Origin: Lysobacter enzymogenes
GTDB taxonomy: Bacteria > Pseudomonadota > Gammaproteobacteria > Xanthomonadales > Xanthomonadaceae
NCBI RefSeq assembly: GCF_900106525.1
Contig: NZ_FNOG01000002.1
Location: 428,221 to 492,220 of the forward strand
Direction of reading: 5' to 3'
Length of the DNA stretch: 64,000 nt
Positions 1-9,655 of the stretch are shown piece after piece; the first letter of the stretch is position 1, and every line of letters begins with the position of its first letter. The position numbers and the translations under genes are program-made. The notes below the pieces were generated by a model. The model ran no database searches, was not told the origin of the DNA, and worked only from the letters and a program-made list of their open reading frames with translations.

Positions 1-47
1 CGCAGCGGCGCTGCGACTCGCAGCCATTCGCGCCATCGCCGAAAGCC

Positions 48-147
48 CTGTAGGAGCGGCGCGAGCCGCGACCGCGGGAACGCAACTGCGACGCAGCTTT
101 CGGCGCGAGCGGGTCGTCCGCGGTCGCGGCTTGCGCCGCTCCTGCAG
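48..147. repeat. Inverted pair of REP-like elements
   Basis: A 30-base element beginning ctgtaggagcggcgcgag at 48-78 is repeated in inverted, slightly diverged form at 118-147. The same element recurs near 4.16, 4.23, 7.65, 26.57, 26.62, 26.70, 42.54 and 42.60 kb, always between genes. It lies downstream of the cysB-like gene and could end its transcript or form an mRNA 3' stem. No transposase is associated with it. Confidence 0.8.
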
Positions 148-181
148 GTCGATCGCGCAGCGCCTTAGCGCCGGTTCGCGC

Positions 182-1165
182 TCAGGAACTGATCGACTGG
201 GTCAGCTCGACCCAGGTCGGGGCCTTCGGCCAGTGCGGTTCCAGGTTGCCTTCCAGCACCCGCCGCAGGTCGCGGCGGTCGATCTGCGGGGCCAGGCCCT
301 GCACCAGTTCCAGCGCGTAGTCGCGCAGCACCCGCGCGCGCGGGATCACCGCCCAGGTGATGCACTCGGGCACCGCGTCGGGCGCGACCAGCGCCTTGAG
401 GTCGTCGTCGCGCGAGGTCACCGCCATTTCGGCCAGCAGGCCCACGCCCAGGCCGGTGCGCACGTAGGTCTTGATCAGGTCGGCGTCGCGCGCGGTCATC
501 GCCAGCTGCGGCTCATGGCCGCCGGCGGCGAAGGCGCGGCGCAGCGAGGATTCCGGCCGGGTCGAGGATTCGTAGCTGATCAGCGGATGCGCGGCCAGTT
601 CGGCCAGGGTCGGTGCGCGCTCGAGCTTGGCCAGCGGATGGCCGCGTGGCACCAGCACCACCCGGCGCCAGCGGAACAATGGCACCGCCAGGCCGCCCTC
701 GGGCGGCGCGCCGGCGGTGCTGATCACCGCCAGGTCGGCGTTGCCGTGCGACAGATGCGTCAGCACCTCGCCATCGGCCGCGGCCTGCAGGTGCACGCTG
801 ACTTGCGGGAAATCGCGCTTGACCTGGGCGATCACCGGCGGCAGCACGTAGCGCGCCTGGGTGTGGGTGGTCGACAGCACCAGGCGGCCGGCGTGCTGGC
901 CGCGCTCGTTGGCGGCGTAGGCGCGGATGTTGGCCGCTTCCTCCAGGATCCGCCGCGCATGCGCGAGCACGCGCTCGCCGGCCGGCGCGATCGCCTCCAG
1001 GCTGCGGCCCTTGCGCACGAACAGCAGAAAGCCCAGCTCGTCCTCGAGCTGCTTGAGCTGCTTGGACAGGCCGGGCTGGGTGGCGTGGACGCGTTCGGCG
1101 GCGAGGGTGATGTTGAGGCCGGAGTCGGCGATGGCGACCAGATAACGCAGCTGGGTCAGGGTCAT
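182..1165 (-). CDS. cysB: LysR-family regulator, CysB type
   Basis: A 327-residue LysR-type transcription factor that most likely activates cysteine biosynthesis genes. The N-terminal winged helix-turn-helix covers about residues 1-60 (TLAAERVHATQPGLSKQL is the recognition region). The effector domain begins near residue 90. The STTHTQARY segment places T100, T102 and Q103 at the same numbers as the sulfate-binding residues described for Klebsiella CysB. The start at MTLTQLRYL was chosen because the longer reading frame adds 40 residues of low-complexity sequence not seen in LysR proteins. It is divergent from cysG-cysK, as expected for a regulator of that pathway. The paralogue Cbl is an alternative, but the gene context favours CysB. 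Confidence 0.9.
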   Translation of the reverse strand: MTLTQLRYLVAIADSGLNITLAAERVHATQPGLSKQLKQLEDELGFLLFVRKGRSLEAIAPAGERVLAHARRILEEAANIRAYAANERGQHAGRLVLSTTHTQARYVLPPVIAQVKRDFPQVSVHLQAAADGEVLTHLSHGNADLAVISTAGAPPEGGLAVPLFRWRRVVLVPRGHPLAKLERAPTLAELAAHPLISYESSTRPESSLRRAFAAGGHEPQLAMTARDADLIKTYVRTGLGVGLLAEMAVTSRDDDLKALVAPDAVPECITWAVIPRARVLRDYALELVQGLAPQIDRRDLRRVLEGNLEPHWPKAPTWVELTQSISS

Positions 1166-1522
1166 GGGGTGGCGATCCGGAATGAAAGTCGATGATGTGG
1201 AATGCGGAGAACGGCGCGGCGGCGACAACAGCCGGCGCCCGCGTCGCCGCGGCAGCGCGGATGCATCGCTCGCATTCGCTGGCACCTGGATTCCACGTAT
1301 CTATCGCTCTATTCGGATGAAAGGATTTATAGATTAACCATCCGCCGGGCCGGCTGTCCAGTATCGGCCCCGCAACGCTACGGCTCATTACGTGACGGCA
1401 TGTGCAAAGGCGCCGCCGTCATTTCCGCCGCGCCCGCCGGCGGCCGTAGGGTCGTCGCATCCTCCCCTCAACGCACGAACGCCGCCGTGACCCGCGCCTC
1501 GTCCTCCCGCGCCTCGACGCCG
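1166..1522. promoter_or_regulatory. Divergent cysB / cysG intergenic region
   Basis: About 357 bases separate the regulator from cysG. Most of it is GC-rich, but 1291-1341 is a clear AT-rich island (attcggatgaaaggattt followed by atagattaacc), which is the best candidate for promoters and a CysB operator. LysR factors usually bind such divergent spacers. The assignment is inferred from composition and position; no strict consensus was identified. Confidence 0.4.
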
Positions 1523-2959
<1,437 letters not shown>

Positions 2960-2993
2960 TTCCCCATACACCCCACGCCACGGGAGCACCCAC

Positions 2994-3974
2994 ATGTCGC
3001 TGCACGAAAGCATCCTCGACACCATCGGCGACACGCCGATCGTCAAACTGCACCGCCTCGCGCCCAAGCACGTCTCGCTGTACGCCAAGGTCGAATCGTT
3101 CAATCCGGGCGGCTCGGTCAAGGACCGGCTGGCGCTGGCGATCGTGCTCGACGCCGAACAGCGCGGCGAGCTCAAGCCCGGCCAGACCATCGTGGAGGCG
3201 ACCTCGGGCAATACCGGCATCGCCCTGGCGATGGTCGCCGCCGCGCGCGGCTACCCGTTCGTGGCGGTGATGACCGAGACCTTCTCGATCGAGCGACGCA
3301 AGCTGATGCGCGCCTACGGCGCCAAGGTGATCCTGACCCCGGCCGCCGAACGCGGCACCGGCATGGTGCGCAAGGCCGCCGAACTGGCCGAAAAGCACGG
3401 CTGGTTCCTCGCCCGCCAGTTCGAGAACCCGGCCAACCCGGCCTATCACCGCAACACCACCGGCCCGGAAATCCTGCGCGATTTCGCCGGCAAGCGGCTG
3501 GACTACTTCGTCTCCGGCTGGGGCACCGGCGGCACCCTCAGCGGCGCCGGGCAAGTGCTCAAGCTGGCGCGCCCGGACCTGAAGATCGTCACCTCCGAGC
3601 CGGCCGGCGCCTCGCTGCTGGGCGGCAAGGACTGGGCGCCGCACAAGATCCAGGGCTGGACGCCGGACTTCGTCCCGGCCGTGCTCGACCGCAGCATCGC
3701 CGACGAGATCCGCCCCATCGACGACGTCACCGCGCGCGACACCGCGCGCCGCCTCGCCGCCGAGGAAGGCCTGTTCGTCGGCATCTCCGCCGGCGCCACC
3801 ATCGCCGCGGCGCTGGAAGTCGCGCAGGCCGCGCCGGAAGGCTCAGTGCTGCTGGCGATGCTGCCCGACACCGGCGAGCGCTATCTGTCCACGTTCCTGT
3901 TCGAAGGCGTCAACGAAGGCTCCGACGACGAGTGGCTCAAGTCCTTGGAGCAAGAGGAACCGGTCGCCGCCTGA
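2994..3974 (+). CDS. cysK: Cysteine synthase
   Basis: A 326-residue PLP-dependent O-acetylserine sulfhydrylase that makes cysteine from O-acetylserine and sulfide. K43 in GGSVKDRLA is the Schiff-base lysine, and TSGNTGI near residue 70 is the phosphate-binding loop. The ATG at 2994 follows a cgggagcac ribosome site. It sits directly after cysG and probably shares its transcript, so siroheme supply for sulfite reduction and the final sulfide fixation are linked. CysK and CysM cannot be cleanly separated by eye; length and the C-terminal region look more CysK-like. Confidence 0.9.
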   Translation: MSLHESILDTIGDTPIVKLHRLAPKHVSLYAKVESFNPGGSVKDRLALAIVLDAEQRGELKPGQTIVEATSGNTGIALAMVAAARGYPFVAVMTETFSIERRKLMRAYGAKVILTPAAERGTGMVRKAAELAEKHGWFLARQFENPANPAYHRNTTGPEILRDFAGKRLDYFVSGWGTGGTLSGAGQVLKLARPDLKIVTSEPAGASLLGGKDWAPHKIQGWTPDFVPAVLDRSIADEIRPIDDVTARDTARRLAAEEGLFVGISAGATIAAALEVAQAAPEGSVLLAMLPDTGERYLSTFLFEGVNEGSDDEWLKSLEQEEPVAA

Positions 3975-4158
3975 GGCGTGGCCGGCAAGAGATTCAGTTC
4001 CACCCGGGCACCCGTAGGGCGGGGCCCGCGGCGCAAGCGGCAGGGGAAGGCGGTGGCGACCGTTCCCGGCCAAAGGCGACGCGGGCTTCGCCCTACACTT
4101 TTTTGCGGATCGCGAAGCAGTGGTGTTTTCCCGATCGCGACACGGCTACGGCCGCTAC

Positions 4159-4260
4159 CTGTAGGAGCGGCGCGAGCCGCGACCGCGGGATTACGGCTCG
4201 CGGCGCCGGTTTCGGCGCAGTTGCGTTGTCGCAGTCGCGGCTCGCGCCGCTCCTACAGGG
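4159..4260. repeat. Inverted pair of REP-like elements in a 411-base gap
   Basis: The gap between cysK and amgK (3975-4385) holds no convincing gene. It contains a forward copy of the ctgtaggagcggcgcgag element at 4159-4189 and an inverted copy at 4231-4260, able to form a long hairpin. The pair probably acts as a transcript end for cysK. The remainder is GC-rich and shows nothing recognisable. Confidence 0.75.
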
Positions 4261-4385
4261 GCTCCGGCGAGCCGCGACGCAGCCGGTTCGCATCAGCGAA
4301 CGCAACGCAATCCGGCTGATGCGGTTGCGCTCCCTGCCCGGCCGGCTACCCTGTGCGCCGGCGGCCTTCGCCGCATGGAGCCTGC

Positions 4386-5411
4386 ATGACCCAGCCGTCC
4401 CCCTCCGACCGCGACGCCGCGCGCCTGGCCTGGGCCCGCGCCGCGACCGGCGACGAGCGCCTCGAGCTCGTCCGCGCCTCCTTCGACGCCGGCTTCCGCA
4501 GCTACTGGCGCGGCCGCGTGCACGCCGGCGCGGCGCTGCCCGAGGGCGACGCCATCGTCATGGACTCGCCGCCGGAGCTGGAGGACCCGCGCCCCTGGCT
4601 GCGCCTGCGCGACGTGCTGGACGCCGGCGGCGTGCGCGTGCCGCGGGTGTTCCAGGCCGATCCCGAACGCGGCTTCTTGCTGCTGGAAGACCTCGGCCGC
4701 GACACCTTCCTGCAGGCGGTCGAAGCCGGCCACGCTGATGCCGACGCGATGTTCGAGGCCGCCTTCGACCAACTGCTGAAGATCCAGGTCCTGCCCTGCC
4801 CCGACGACCTGCAGCCCTACGACGAAGCCTTCCTGAGCCGCGAACTGCGCCTGTTCGACGAATGGTTCCTCGGCCGCCACCTCGGCGTGGAACTGGACTG
4901 CGGCGACCTGGAACGGCTCGACCTGGCCTACCGCCGCATCCTCGACAACGTGCTGGCGCAGCGCCAGGTGTTCATCCACCGCGATTTCATGCCGCGCAAT
5001 CTGATGCCGGCCGAAGGCGGGCTGGCGGTGATCGATTTCCAGGGCGCGCTGCGCGGGCCGATCGCCTACGACCCGATCAGCCTGCTCCGCGACGCCTTCG
5101 TCAGCTGGCCGGAGGATCGCGTCGAGGCGTGGCTGGCGCGCTACCACGCGCGCGCCGTCGCCGCCGGCATTCCGCTGCCCGACTACGCGCGCTTCCGCCG
5201 CGACGCCGATTTCGCCGGCCTGCAGCGCCACATCAAGATCCTCGGCCTGTTCGCGCGCCTGAACCACCGCGACGGCAAGCCCAAATACCTCGCCGATGCG
5301 CCGCGTTTCCTCGGCTATCTCGATCTGGTCCTGCCGCGCTATCCCGAGCTGCAGCCGCTGAGCGAGATCGTCGAGCGCTACGTGCGCCCGGCGCTGGCGA
5401 CGCGCGCATGA
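4386..5411 (+). CDS. amgK: N-acetylmuramate/N-acetylglucosamine kinase
   Basis: A 341-residue aminoglycoside-phosphotransferase-fold kinase. The Brenner-type motif HRDFMPRNLM (about 198-207) and the metal-binding VIDFQGALRGP (about 215-225) are visible, and LLLEDLGRDTFL is the hinge region. In Pseudomonas, AmgK phosphorylates the anomeric carbon of MurNAc and GlcNAc in the cell-wall recycling route that bypasses de novo UDP-MurNAc synthesis. The assignment rests on this fold plus the 4-base overlap with murU downstream, the classic pairing. The MTQPS start was used because the in-frame upstream codons are not family-like. Confidence 0.88.
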   Translation: MTQPSPSDRDAARLAWARAATGDERLELVRASFDAGFRSYWRGRVHAGAALPEGDAIVMDSPPELEDPRPWLRLRDVLDAGGVRVPRVFQADPERGFLLLEDLGRDTFLQAVEAGHADADAMFEAAFDQLLKIQVLPCPDDLQPYDEAFLSRELRLFDEWFLGRHLGVELDCGDLERLDLAYRRILDNVLAQRQVFIHRDFMPRNLMPAEGGLAVIDFQGALRGPIAYDPISLLRDAFVSWPEDRVEAWLARYHARAVAAGIPLPDYARFRRDADFAGLQRHIKILGLFARLNHRDGKPKYLADAPRFLGYLDLVLPRYPELQPLSEIVERYVRPALATRA

Positions 5412-6127
5412 AGGCGCTGATCTTTGCCGCGGGCCTTGGCGAGCGCATGCGCCCGCTGACCTTGCACACGCCCAAGCCGCTGCTGCCGGTGGGCGGCAAG
5501 CCGCTGATCGAATGGCATCTGGAAAAACTCGCCGCGCTCGGCGTGGACGAGGTCGTGGTCAACACCTCGTGGCTGGCCGAGCGGTTTCCCGCCACGCTCG
5601 GCGACGGCTCGCGCTGGGGCCTGCGCCTGCGTTTTTCCTATGAAGGCGCCGCGCCGCTGGAAACCGGCGGCGGCATGCTCAATGCGCTGGCGCTGCTGCA
5701 GGAGAACGCCGACCCGCAGGCGCCGTTCCTGGTCGCCAACGGCGATATCTGGACCGACTACGACTTCGCCCGACTGCCGCGCGAGTTCGACGCCGACGCG
5801 CACCTGCTGCTGGTCGACAATCCGCCACAGCATCCGCGCGGCGATTTCCGCCTCGACGCCGACGGCCGCGTCGGCAACGACGGCGAGGACAAGCTCACCT
5901 ACGCCGGCATCGGCCTATATCGCGCCTCGCTGTTCGCCGACTGGCGCGACGCACTCGGCGATGCCGCCGGCACCGAGCTGGATCCGCCGCGTTTCAGCGT
6001 CGTCCCGCTGCTGCGCCGCGCCGCGCAGCGCGGCCGCCTGCACGGCTCGTACCACCGCGGCCGCTGGACCGACGTCGGCACGCCCGAGCGCCTGCGCGAA
6101 CTGGACGCGACGTTCGTCGCCGACTGA
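5408..6127 (+). CDS. murU: N-acetylmuramate-1-phosphate uridylyltransferase
   Basis: A 239-residue nucleotidyltransferase whose N terminus (AAGLGERMRPLTLHTPKPLL) is the nucleotide-binding signature of sugar-1-phosphate transferases. NGDIWTDY near residue 111 supplies the metal-binding aspartate. It forms UDP-MurNAc from UTP and MurNAc-1-phosphate made by AmgK. Translation is coupled through an ATGA overlap with amgK. Mannose-1-phosphate guanylyltransferase is the main alternative by sequence class, but the short length and the amgK neighbour favour MurU. Confidence 0.88.
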   Translation: MKALIFAAGLGERMRPLTLHTPKPLLPVGGKPLIEWHLEKLAALGVDEVVVNTSWLAERFPATLGDGSRWGLRLRFSYEGAAPLETGGGMLNALALLQENADPQAPFLVANGDIWTDYDFARLPREFDADAHLLLVDNPPQHPRGDFRLDADGRVGNDGEDKLTYAGIGLYRASLFADWRDALGDAAGTELDPPRFSVVPLLRRAAQRGRLHGSYHRGRWTDVGTPERLRELDATFVAD

Positions 6128-6186
6128 CGGCCGCCGCGGCACTGGCGCCGGCTCCGGCGCGCGACTAGCATGCGCGCCGAAAGCTT

Positions 6187-6741
6187 ATGACCGACCAACA
6201 ACACAAGAAACTCAGCAAGTTCCTCAGCCTCATCCTCCGTCACGACCCGCAGGCCATCGGCCTGACCCTGGACGCCCAAGGCTGGGCCGACGTCGACGAA
6301 TTCATCGCCAAGGCCGGCGCGCACGGCAGGCTCTACAGCCGCACGCTGATCGCAGCGATCGTGCGCGACAACGACAAGCAGCGCTTCAAGCTCAGCGACG
6401 ATGGCCGCCGCATCCGCGCCAACCAGGGCCATTCGATCGACATCGACCTGGCCTTGCAGCCGCTCGAACCGCCGCCCACGCTCTACCACGGCACCGCCAC
6501 CCACTTCGCCGCCTCGATCCGCAAGACCGGGCTGGATAAACGTAGCCGCCAGCACGTGCACCTCTCGCTCGACCGCGACACCGCGGTCAAGGTCGGCAGC
6601 CGCCACGGCGCACCGCTGGTGCTGCACGTGCGCGCCGCCGAAATGCACGCATGCGGCTTCGCGTTCTACCGCGCCGACAACGGCGTATGGCTCACCGACG
6701 CGGTCGCGCCGGAGTTCATCGATTGGCCGGCGCAGGGGTGA
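6187..6741 (+). CDS. kptA: RNA 2'-phosphotransferase (Tpt1/KptA family)
   Basis: A 184-residue enzyme that removes a 2'-phosphate from RNA using NAD+, releasing nicotinamide and ADP-ribose 1'',2''-cyclic phosphate. The N-terminal winged-helix signature [14 protein letters not shown], the LYHGT segment and the HVHLS motif are family hallmarks. Bacterial substrates are unclear because these organisms lack the fungal tRNA splicing pathway. The macrodomain gene starts 4 bases after its stop codon, so the two are almost certainly co-expressed. Confidence 0.92.
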   Translation: MTDQQHKKLSKFLSLILRHDPQAIGLTLDAQGWADVDEFIAKAGAHGRLYSRTLIAAIVRDNDKQRFKLSDDGRRIRANQGHSIDIDLALQPLEPPPTLYHGTATHFAASIRKTGLDKRSRQHVHLSLDRDTAVKVGSRHGAPLVLHVRAAEMHACGFAFYRADNGVWLTDAVAPEFIDWPAQG

Positions 6742-6745
6742 GGCG

Positions 6746-7255
6746 ATGGAGTTGCGTGCGATCCGCGCCGACATCACGACCCTGGCGGTGGACGCCATCG
6801 TCAACGCGGCCAACTCCTCGCTGCTCGGCGGCGGCGGCGTGGACGGCGCGATCCACCGCGCCGCCGGCCCCGGACTGATGGCCGAATGCCGCCTGCTCGG
6901 CGGCTGCAAGACCGGCCAGGCCAAGCTCACCGGCGGCCACAAACTGCCGGCGCGGCATGTGATCCACACCGTCGGGCCGGTGTGGCGCGGCGGCGACCAC
7001 GGCGAGCCGGAGCTGTTGGCCGATTGTTATCGCAACAGTCTCGACATCGCCGCGCGTCGCGGCTTCGCGACGCTAGTGTTTCCGTGCATCAGCACCGGCA
7101 TCTTCGGGTATCCGGCCGCAGCGGCCGCGCGCGTAGCGGTGGATACGGTGCGTCGGCACGCGCTCGGCGCTCAGATGCCGGAAACGGTCGTGTTTTGTTG
7201 CTTCGGCGACGCGGATCTTTCGATCTATCTGGAGCTGCTGGACCAAGTCGACTAA
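6746..7255 (+). CDS. Macrodomain O-acetyl-ADP-ribose deacetylase
   Basis: A 169-residue single macrodomain of the YmdB/MacroD class. [20 protein letters not shown] (about 15-34) contains the catalytic and ribose-binding Asn/Asp residues, and [10 protein letters not shown] (114-123) is the phosphate loop. Such enzymes hydrolyse O-acetyl-ADP-ribose, ADP-ribosyl esters or ADP-ribose-1''-phosphate. Placement directly behind kptA suggests it processes the ADP-ribose phosphate by-product made by KptA, or shares its nucleic-acid ADP-ribosylation chemistry. That link is inferred from the operon. Confidence 0.9.
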   Translation: MELRAIRADITTLAVDAIVNAANSSLLGGGGVDGAIHRAAGPGLMAECRLLGGCKTGQAKLTGGHKLPARHVIHTVGPVWRGGDHGEPELLADCYRNSLDIAARRGFATLVFPCISTGIFGYPAAAAARVAVDTVRRHALGAQMPETVVFCCFGDADLSIYLELLDQVD

Positions 7256-7299
7256 AAGCGCCACAGCTCCGCAACTGCGGCCTAAAGCCACGCAGCCTT

Positions 7300-7600
7300 C
7301 GGCTCGTCATTCCGGCGGAAGCCGGAATCCATGTTGATCTTGCTGTTGCCCTTGCTCCTCGCTCCCCCCGCCGCCCCGAACTCGCCACAGGCAATCGGAG
7401 ACCCGAAGGGCGGCGCGCAGGACGCGCGCCGTGCGCCACCCAGGCCATGGATGGCCTGTGTGGCGCATCCCCGCGCAAGCGCCGAACGATAGTGGCTCTT
7501 GATCCGAAAACAAGGAAAGCGCCTTTCTTTGGTTACTTTCTTTGGCAAGACAAAGAAAGTGACCCGGCCGCTTGCGGACGGAAGCTGTTGATCTTCGCTG
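7300..7600 (+). repeat. Dispersed structured repeat, copy A
   Basis: First of three copies of a non-coding element in the 495-base gap between the macrodomain gene and hda. It begins with a cattccggcggaagccgg palindrome. It then has a near-perfect stem around ccaggccatggatggcc (about 7440-7470) and a second hairpin formed by actttctttg and caaagaaagt (about 7534-7562), and ends in cggccgcttgcggacgg. The same order appears at 26.2-26.5 kb and inverted at 26.8-27.0 kb. Reading frames through it give basic, Arg/Trp-rich proteins that are likely spurious. Confidence 0.8.
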
Positions 7601-7651
7601 GTCGTCAGGCACAGCCCACGAGCGTAGACGAGGTTCGTCGCAGGTTTATTG

Positions 7652-7682
7652 GCGCAGTCGCGACTTGCGTCGCTCCTACAGC
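7652..7682 (-). repeat. REP-like element (single)
   Basis: A diverged inverted copy of the ctgtaggagcgg element (cgacttgcgtcgctcctaca) between the dispersed repeat and the end of hda. The same order, structured repeat then REP then a gcgttccgcgg segment, occurs near 26.7 kb, so the combination may travel together. Confidence 0.65.
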
Positions 7683-7750
7683 GGGCGTTCCGCGGATGCT
7701 TTCGTATTCGCTCGGAACAACGAGCGATGCTGCGCACATACCCCGCGCAC

Positions 7751-8479
7751 TCAAGTCTCGTCGTCAATCGTCCGCTTCAAAAACGGCACCGTAATCCGCC
7801 GCTGCGCCGCCAACGAAGCGCGATCGAGCTTGTCGAGCAACTGCGTCAGCCCGCCAAGATCGCGATCCATGCGCTTGAGCATCCACTCCAACGCCGCCTC
7901 TTCCAACGCCAACCCGCGCCGCTGCGCGCGCTGGCGCAGGACCTGAGCGCGGCCGTCGTCGTCCAGCGGGGTCAGCACGATGCGGGTGCACTGCGACAGG
8001 CGCGAGCGCAGGTCCGGCAAGGTCAGCTTGAGCTCGTCGGGGTTCTCGCGCGCAGCGTAGATCACCGCGATGCCGGCCTGGCGCGCGCGGTTGTGGGTGT
8101 CGAACAGGGCGATCTCGTCCTCGCGCCGGCCGGCGATGGCCTCGATGCCGTCCAGCGCCAGCAGGTCGTTGGTTTCCAGCGACTGCAGCGCCTCGCGCAG
8201 GCGGCCCACCGCCGCGCTCAACGGCACATAGGCGGCGCGGCGCCCGCTCATATCGGCCTGCGCGCACGCGGCCAGCAGCAGATGGGTCTTGCCGACGCCG
8301 CCGGGGCCGACCAGATAGACCCAGTCGGCCTGGGTCGGATCGCGGTAACCGGCGGTTTCTTCGTTGTGGTGGGCCAAGGAACGCAACTGTGCGATCGCGC
8401 CCTCGGGCGCGTTCACATAGGTTTCCAAGCGCTGGTCCGGCGAATGACGCAGGGCCAGCGGCAACTGCGGAATGCTCAC
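7751..8479 (-). CDS. hda: DnaA regulatory inactivator Hda
   Basis: A 242-residue AAA+ protein related to DnaA domain III. QLPLAL at residues 5-10 is the sliding-clamp-binding motif, GPGGVGKTHL (58-67) is the Walker A loop, and LLALDGIEAI is the Walker B region. With the DNA-loaded clamp, Hda stimulates DnaA-ATP hydrolysis and prevents re-initiation of replication. It lacks the C-terminal DNA-binding domain of DnaA. Its start overlaps the stop of the upstream permease gene by 4 bases, so the two are translationally coupled. Confidence 0.92.
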   Translation of the reverse strand: MSIPQLPLALRHSPDQRLETYVNAPEGAIAQLRSLAHHNEETAGYRDPTQADWVYLVGPGGVGKTHLLLAACAQADMSGRRAAYVPLSAAVGRLREALQSLETNDLLALDGIEAIAGRREDEIALFDTHNRARQAGIAVIYAARENPDELKLTLPDLRSRLSQCTRIVLTPLDDDGRAQVLRQRAQRRGLALEEAALEWMLKRMDRDLGGLTQLLDKLDRASLAAQRRITVPFLKRTIDDET

Positions 8480-9648
8480 TGCTTGCTCTCGCGCTCCGCT
8501 GCGTCCGCGCCGGCCGGCGCCAGCGCCGGCTCCAGCGGCACGGCCGCCTGATCGCCCGCGTACAGGCGGCTATGGGTGTAACGCTCCTGAGCGTAGCGCA
8601 GCAGCACGTTGACCACCGCCGCCACCGGCAGCGCCAGCAGCATGCCGAGGAAGCCGAACAGCTGGCCGCCGGCGAGCACGGCGAAGATCACCGCCACCGG
8701 ATGCAGGCCGATACGGTCGCCGACCAGCTTCGGGGTCAGCCAGTAGCTTTCCACCACCTGGCCCACGCCGAACACCGCCAGCACGCCGAGCACGTGCTTC
8801 CAGTCGCCGTACTGCACCAGCGCGGCGATCACTCCCAGGATGATGCCGCTGGCCGGGCCGAGGTAAGGCACGAAGGTCAGCAGGCCGGCGATGATGCCGA
8901 TCAGGATGCCCAGGTCCAGGCCCACGCCCCACAGGCCGACGCCGTACATCACGCCCAGCGCCAGCATCACCAGGAACTGGCCGCGCAGGAACGCGCCGAG
9001 CACGTCGTTGGATTCCTTGGCCAGGCGGCTGACCGTGCTCAGGTAGGCGCGCGGAATCAGCGAGGCCACGCGCTCGACCAGCTTGTCCCAGTCGCGCAGG
9101 AAGAAGAACGTCAGCACCGGCAGCAGGGCGATGTTGGCGACCATCGCGATCAGGGCGAAGCCCGAGCGCGACAGATAGCCCAGCAAGGTCGTGGCGATGC
9201 CGCCGGCGCGCTCCCAGTTGCTGCGCACCAGTTCGATCATGTGGTTGAGGTCGAGCCAGACGCTGATCTGGAAGCCGGTGCGCTGCTCCAGCCACGGGAT
9301 CGCGGTGTCGGTGAACCAGGTGCGGTAGGCCGGCAGCGACACGATCAAGGTGGTGATCTGGCGCTCGATCAGCGGCACCAGGATCAGCAGGATCAGCACC
9401 ACCAGCAGCGCCATCAGCGCGAACACCAGGGTCACCGCGGTGTTGCGCGAGCGGCCGGTGCGTTCGATCCGGTCGACCAGCGGATCGCCGAGCCAACCGA
9501 GCATGGCCGCGACCACGAACGGGGTCAGCACCGGCGCCAGCACCCACAGCAACCAGCAGGCGCCCACGCCGAGCGCCGTCCATTGCAGACGGCGAAGGAA
9601 CAGGGCGATGTCTTCCAGCGGGGCCCGGCCGGGCGATTGGTCGGTCAT
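8476..9648 (-). CDS. AI-2E/PerM-family membrane permease
   Basis: A 390-residue inner-membrane protein with several hydrophobic helices (for example WTALGVGACWLLWVLAPVLT near the N terminus) and the family region GPASGIILGVIAALV. The family includes E. coli PerM and proposed AI-2 exporters; the substrate here is unknown. The start at MTDQSPG removes 25 atypical residues. It sits in a DUF2066-PerM-Hda operon read leftward, with a 4-base overlap with hda and 7 bases between the DUF2066 stop and this region. Confidence 0.88.
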   Translation of the reverse strand: MTDQSPGRAPLEDIALFLRRLQWTALGVGACWLLWVLAPVLTPFVVAAMLGWLGDPLVDRIERTGRSRNTAVTLVFALMALLVVLILLILVPLIERQITTLIVSLPAYRTWFTDTAIPWLEQRTGFQISVWLDLNHMIELVRSNWERAGGIATTLLGYLSRSGFALIAMVANIALLPVLTFFFLRDWDKLVERVASLIPRAYLSTVSRLAKESNDVLGAFLRGQFLVMLALGVMYGVGLWGVGLDLGILIGIIAGLLTFVPYLGPASGIILGVIAALVQYGDWKHVLGVLAVFGVGQVVESYWLTPKLVGDRIGLHPVAVIFAVLAGGQLFGFLGMLLALPVAAVVNVLLRYAQERYTHSRLYAGDQAAVPLEPALAPAGADAAERESKQ

Positions 9649-9655
9649 GCGGCGC

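Noticed and set aside
131-1195. Long rightward reading frame opposite the cysB-like gene
   Set aside because: It is a His/Gln/Arg-rich antisense shadow typical of high-GC coding DNA, whereas the leftward frame has clear LysR motifs.
7307-7612. Possible basic Arg/Trp-rich small proteins within the dispersed repeat
   Set aside because: They occur in several frames and both strands of a structured non-coding repeat and have no ribosome site or conserved start.
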